A stretch of DNA of 36,243 nt from positions 1-36,243 of the forward strand of contig JAOAPX010000051.1 of assembly GCA_025463125.1 (NCBI GenBank), given 5' to 3'. The notes under the pieces were generated by a model. It worked only from the letters and a program-made list of their open reading frames with translations, was not told the origin of the DNA and ran no database searches. Of this stretch, positions 32,919-36,243 are shown in pieces; positions within the stretch are counted from its first letter, which is position 1, and each line of letters starts with the position of its first letter. This DNA comes from Acidobacteriota bacterium. Lineage in GTDB: Bacteria; Acidobacteriota; Blastocatellia; Pyrinomonadales; Pyrinomonadaceae. Both the position numbers and the translations under genes were made by a program.

Positions 32919-35915
32919 ATGCAACAAGTTTTTATCCATACCGTGAAGCTCAAGTTTTTAAGTCTTCTCCTTTTGTTACTCACTCCCGCCACAGCTCTTG
33001 CGCAGCAGGCGACTTTGCGCGGTCAGGTTGTGGATTTGCTGGGAGGGATTGTCATCGGCGTTACCGTAACAGCGATCGATAGCGAAGGGAAGCAGCGAAC
33101 CGCCATAACCGACGAACAGGGACAATACGTTTTTCCGGCACTCTTGCCGGGGCGTTATACGGTGCGGGTTAACGGACATGGGTTTTCGGCTTATGAAAAG
33201 CTCGGGTTGAATGTTACAGACGGTCGTACTGAATCGCTCGATATAATATTGAAAGTTGCCGGGGCGGCAGAAGAAGTTATCATAAATTTAGCTGAGGAAA
33301 ATGGTGTCGGAACCGAGCCTGAAAATAATTCCGATGCGCTGGTTTTGAGCGGCGACGATCTCGATTCTTTGCCTGATGACCCGGAAGATTTAGCCGAAGC
33401 ATTACAGGCGCTTGCCGGTCCGTCCGCCGGACTTGACGATGTAGGACAAATTTACATTGACGGTTTCACGGGCGGCAGGATTCCTCCAAAAGAATCAATT
33501 CGTGAAATTCGCATTAACCGCAATCCTTTTTCAGCAGAATTTGAACGGTTCGGTTACGGACGCACAGAGATTTTGACAAAACCCGGAACGGACAGGTTTG
33601 GCGGGCATGCATTCTTCAATTTTAACGATGAAAGCTTGAATTCCCGCGCGCTTTTCGCCTCTGCGCGCGCGCCATTTCAATCGCGCCGTTTCGGGGGCAA
33701 CGTCAGCGGTCCGATTATGTCCAAAAAGCTTTCGTTCTTTTTCGATTTTCAGCGTCGTGTTGTTGACGCCAATGACAACATTACGGCGATTATTCTCGAC
33801 CCCTCGCTGAATCCCGTGCCTTTTAATCAAACGCTTTTGTCGGCTTCGCGCGGCACGACATTCAACCCGCGCGTCGATTGGCAGATAAACGACACAAATA
33901 TCCTGGTCGCCCGGTATAGTTTTGAAAAAAATGAGCGCATAAATGAAGGTGTTGGCGGATTCAATCTGCCTTCTCGTGCTTATAACACCGACGTAACCCG
34001 GCATACCGTTCAACTGACGGAAACAGCCGTCATCAATCAGAAAATAATTAACGAAACTCGTTTACAGTATGAGCGTAATCGCCGAAACCAGGAGGGCGGA
34101 ACCTTTGCTCCAACCGTTCGTGTCCTCGACGCGTTCACCGGCGGCGGCGCGCAGATCGGTTTATCGTTCAATAATCAGGACAGGATTGAGCTGCAAAACT
34201 TTACTTCCTGGACGGTGGGCAGACATTCATTAAAAGCAGGCGTGAGGTTTCGTTTCTCTGGAACGGTCAATTCTTCCGAACAGAACTTTGCCGGAACATT
34301 TACATTCGGCGGCGGAACGGCTCCGCAACTCGATGTTAATAATCAGATTATCCTTGACGCGAACGGCAACCCTGTAACAATGCAAATTACCAGTTTGGAG
34401 CGTTACCGCCGGACATTGCTTTTTCGGCAGCTTGGACTTTTGCCTGCTGAAATACGCTTGCGCGGCGGCGGTGCGACACAATTTTCGATTTCAGACGGCG
34501 ACCCTGAAATTAAATACGTCCAAACGGATTTTAGCCCTTTTGTGCAGGATGATTGGCGGGTTAATTCGAATCTGACATTTTCGTTCGGCTTGCGCTACGA
34601 TTGGCAGGCTAATATCAATAGCAAATTAAATTTTGCTCCGCGATTCGGATTTGCCTGGTCGCCGCAAATCAGCAGCAACTCCGGTCAGGCGCGAGGACAA
34701 CGCGGGCAGCAGACTGTCATTCGCGGCGGCTTCGGCGTTTTCTATAACAATTTTAATGAGTCGCTGCTTTCGCAGACTCTGCGCTTTAACGGCGTCAGAC
34801 AGCAGCAATACGTAATTACGACCGCAACCGAAAACGGGTTTAGTTTTCTGGATTTGTTTCCGAACGCGCCGACCACCGCGCAGCTTTCCGCCTTTGCCGT
34901 CCGGCAGAGCGTCAGGCGGCTTGACGAAGATTTGAAGACACCATACACAATACAAACATCCCTCGGCATTGAACGGCAGCTGCCTTTCCGCACGGGACTT
35001 TCAGTAAATTTCGTCAACCTACAAACCCGAAATGTATTTCGCAGTCGCAATATTAATGCGCCACTTCCCGGAACGTTTATGCCCGGTGTCGCAGGCAGCG
35101 GCATTCGCCCGTTTCCGTCCGAAGGAAATATTTTTCAATATGAATCTACAGCGCGAATTAATCAGCAACAATTAATTATAAGCTTGAACAATCGCTTTAG
35201 TCAGATGTTTTCGATACGGGCTAATTACACCTTAAACCGTGCGAAAAGCGATACGGACGGTTTGGGGAATTTTCCGGTAAATCAATATGATTTAAGCGGC
35301 GAATACGGGCGTTCGACTCAGGATACGCGGCATCAACTAGCTATTTTCGGTACAATCAACACTCTTCCGTGGGGTATACATCTTAATTCGATTTTGATAG
35401 TTAATTCCGGTCGCCCGTTTAATATTATTACCGGTCGCGACATTAACGGTGATACTTTATTTACCGAACGCCCGGCATTTGCAGACGCCCAAACCAGTGC
35501 GGCAGATCTGCGGGTTACTCCGTTCGGCGATTTTGATATCAATCCAAAGCCGCACCAGGTAATTATTCCGCGAAATTACGGAACGGGACCATCTTTTACC
35601 GTTGTTAATTTACGCGTCAGCAAAGCATTCGGTTTTGGCGGAGAAGCGACAGGCGGCAGCGCCGGCAGAGGAGGTCGAACGGGCAACAGGCGCCGCAACG
35701 GCACAGGCAATGCTGAGAACAGAAGTCGTTATAATCTGAATTTGTCAGTCAATATTCAAAATCTGTTTAACAATACAAACGAAAGCGTGCCGACCGGAAA
35801 TCTGAGCTCTCCATTCTTTGGCATTTCAACCGGCGGAACAGGCGGATTCGGACGCGGCGACGCACAGGCAGCCGGTAACCGGCGAATTGATTTACAGCTG
35901 AGATTTAATTTTTAG
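32919..35915 (+). CDS. Oar-like TonB-dependent outer-membrane receptor 2
   Basis: 998 residues from ATG 32919, with a signal peptide (LLLLLLTPATALAQQ; a GTG start at 32943 would give a shorter one), a carboxypeptidase-regulatory-like domain (about 30-110: RGQVVDLLGGIVIGVTVTAI, TDEQGQYVFPALLPGRYTV), a plug domain (about 140-240: IYIDGFTGGRIPPKESIREI, NPFSAEFERFGYGRTEI) and a beta barrel ending RRIDLQLRFNF with C-terminal Phe. The glycine- and arginine-rich loop near 905-945 is unusual. It differs widely from receptor 1, so the two probably take different substrates or fragment sizes. No SusD-like lipoprotein is encoded. It is the last gene before an IS256-type element. Confidence 0.92.
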   Translation: MQQVFIHTVKLKFLSLLLLLLTPATALAQQATLRGQVVDLLGGIVIGVTVTAIDSEGKQRTAITDEQGQYVFPALLPGRYTVRVNGHGFSAYEKLGLNVTDGRTESLDIILKVAGAAEEVIINLAEENGVGTEPENNSDALVLSGDDLDSLPDDPEDLAEALQALAGPSAGLDDVGQIYIDGFTGGRIPPKESIREIRINRNPFSAEFERFGYGRTEILTKPGTDRFGGHAFFNFNDESLNSRALFASARAPFQSRRFGGNVSGPIMSKKLSFFFDFQRRVVDANDNITAIILDPSLNPVPFNQTLLSASRGTTFNPRVDWQINDTNILVARYSFEKNERINEGVGGFNLPSRAYNTDVTRHTVQLTETAVINQKIINETRLQYERNRRNQEGGTFAPTVRVLDAFTGGGAQIGLSFNNQDRIELQNFTSWTVGRHSLKAGVRFRFSGTVNSSEQNFAGTFTFGGGTAPQLDVNNQIILDANGNPVTMQITSLERYRRTLLFRQLGLLPAEIRLRGGGATQFSISDGDPEIKYVQTDFSPFVQDDWRVNSNLTFSFGLRYDWQANINSKLNFAPRFGFAWSPQISSNSGQARGQRGQQTVIRGGFGVFYNNFNESLLSQTLRFNGVRQQQYVITTATENGFSFLDLFPNAPTTAQLSAFAVRQSVRRLDEDLKTPYTIQTSLGIERQLPFRTGLSVNFVNLQTRNVFRSRNINAPLPGTFMPGVAGSGIRPFPSEGNIFQYESTARINQQQLIISLNNRFSQMFSIRANYTLNRAKSDTDGLGNFPVNQYDLSGEYGRSTQDTRHQLAIFGTINTLPWGIHLNSILIVNSGRPFNIITGRDINGDTLFTERPAFADAQTSAADLRVTPFGDFDINPKPHQVIIPRNYGTGPSFTVVNLRVSKAFGFGGEATGGSAGRGGRTGNRRRNGTGNAENRSRYNLNLSVNIQNLFNNTNESVPTGNLSSPFFGISTGGTGGFGRGDAQAAGNRRIDLQLRFNF

Positions 35916-35952
35916 TCAATCCAATCTCAGTAATTATGAAATTATGCATTTG

Positions 35953-35984
35953 GACAGGAATCTGTCTATTAACACTTTTTCGGA
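35953..35984 (+). terminator. Short hairpin with T-run after receptor 2
   Basis: GACAG (35953-35957) pairs with CTGTC (35962-35966) around a 4-base loop, and CTTTTT follows about ten bases later. The stem is short, so this is only a weak candidate for the end of the locus transcript. Confidence 0.3.
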
Positions 35985-36001
35985 CGGATTTTAAGTCTAA
36001 C

Positions 36002-36029
36002 GAGGGTACATAAAAAACTGTGTAAACGG
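36002..36029 (+). repeat. Probable left terminal inverted repeat of an IS256-family element
   Basis: GAGGGTACATAAAAAACTGT followed by GTAAACGG has the look of IS256-family ends (GAG-x-GT-x-A5-x-TGTGTAA). It lies 37 bases before the transposase start. The right end is outside the window. Confidence 0.6.
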
Positions 36030-36065
36030 CAGCAATGAACATTTATTTTTAATGAAGGAAATTCT

Positions 36066-36243
36066 ATGCCGGTTACACCTGAAGTTTTAGACCGGATATT
36101 GAAGGATTATTAAAAGCCGGAAGATTTATTAAGCGAAAACGGATTATTGCAGCAATTGACAAAAGCACTTGTCGAACGAGCTTTGAACGGCGAACTGACG
36201 AATCATTTAGGCTACGAAAAGCACGACCCTGCCGGCAACAATT
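36066..36243 (+). pseudogene. IS256-family transposase start with an in-frame stop, cut by the window edge
   Basis: From ATG 36066 the frame reads PEVLDRILKDY, then TAA at 36111-36113, then KPEDLLSENGLLQQLTKALV, ALNGELTNHLGYEKHDPAGN to the window end. This is the conserved N-terminus of mutator-type transposases. A single base change explains the stop at codon 16. The rest of the frame is open and better conserved than the relic at 10784, so the gene may have been inactivated recently, or translation could restart after the stop. The remaining roughly 350 residues, with the DDE core, lie outside the window. Confidence 0.8.

Noticed and set aside
32891..33082. 63-codon ORF overlapping the start of receptor 2
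   Set aside because: Out of frame with the receptor, and the sequence after the first codons is the shadow of the receptor signal peptide and first domain.

Overview
The window looks like chromosomal DNA from an Acidobacteriota-type bacterium, probably close to the Blastocatellia. That is inferred from two large Oar-like TonB-dependent outer-membrane proteins with N-terminal carboxypeptidase-regulatory domains and no SusD partner, from a fragment of the VWFA-related domain typical of Acidobacteria, and from many genes lacking a clear Shine-Dalgarno site. No rRNA, tRNA or CRISPR array was seen.

Region 1 (about 1-10,700) is a loose stress and redox cluster. It holds a two-domain and a one-domain universal stress protein, a DASS-type anion symporter, a DUF1003 membrane protein, a lone receiver protein, a Crp/Fnr-type regulator, two PPOX-fold flavin-binding paralogues, an NDH-2/SQR-fold FAD oxidoreductase, two small membrane proteins and a small cupin. 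It is interspersed with decaying genes: a frameshifted membrane protein, an IS3-family orfB remnant, an orphan C-terminal piece of a VWFA-type protein, and a broken 'HEKWF' membrane protein.

Region 2 (about 10,700-14,900) is an island of unclear function: an IS256-family relic, two unrecognised small ORFs, a 760-base AT-rich non-coding stretch with inverted repeats, and a minus-strand pair encoding an ExeA/TniB-type AAA ATPase overlapping by ATGA with a winged-helix protein. The winged-helix gene contains two arrays of a 10-bp repeat (consensus CTTACYCTTR on the + strand) placed exactly on either side of the DNA-binding-domain coding segment. Ten bp is one helical turn and is not a multiple of a codon, so the repetition is at DNA level. 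This is the best candidate here for an undescribed system: possibly a replication or transposition initiator gene carrying its own binding sites.

Region 3 (about 14,900-35,900, all + strand) is a uronate/glucuronide utilisation locus: ROK regulator, TonB-dependent receptor, secreted clan GH-A-like hydrolase, glucarate-dehydratase-type enolase, uronate-isomerase-like protein, SDR, ExuT-like MFS transporter, secreted GH2 enzyme, Tat-exported DUF2264 protein and a second TonB-dependent receptor. A plausible flow is capture and cleavage of a uronic-acid glycan outside the cytoplasm, MFS uptake of the uronate, isomerisation, SDR reduction, and dehydration toward a 2-keto-3-deoxy acid. KDG kinase and aldolase are not in the window. 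At the right edge an IS256-family element begins (left inverted repeat plus transposase start, with an in-frame stop).
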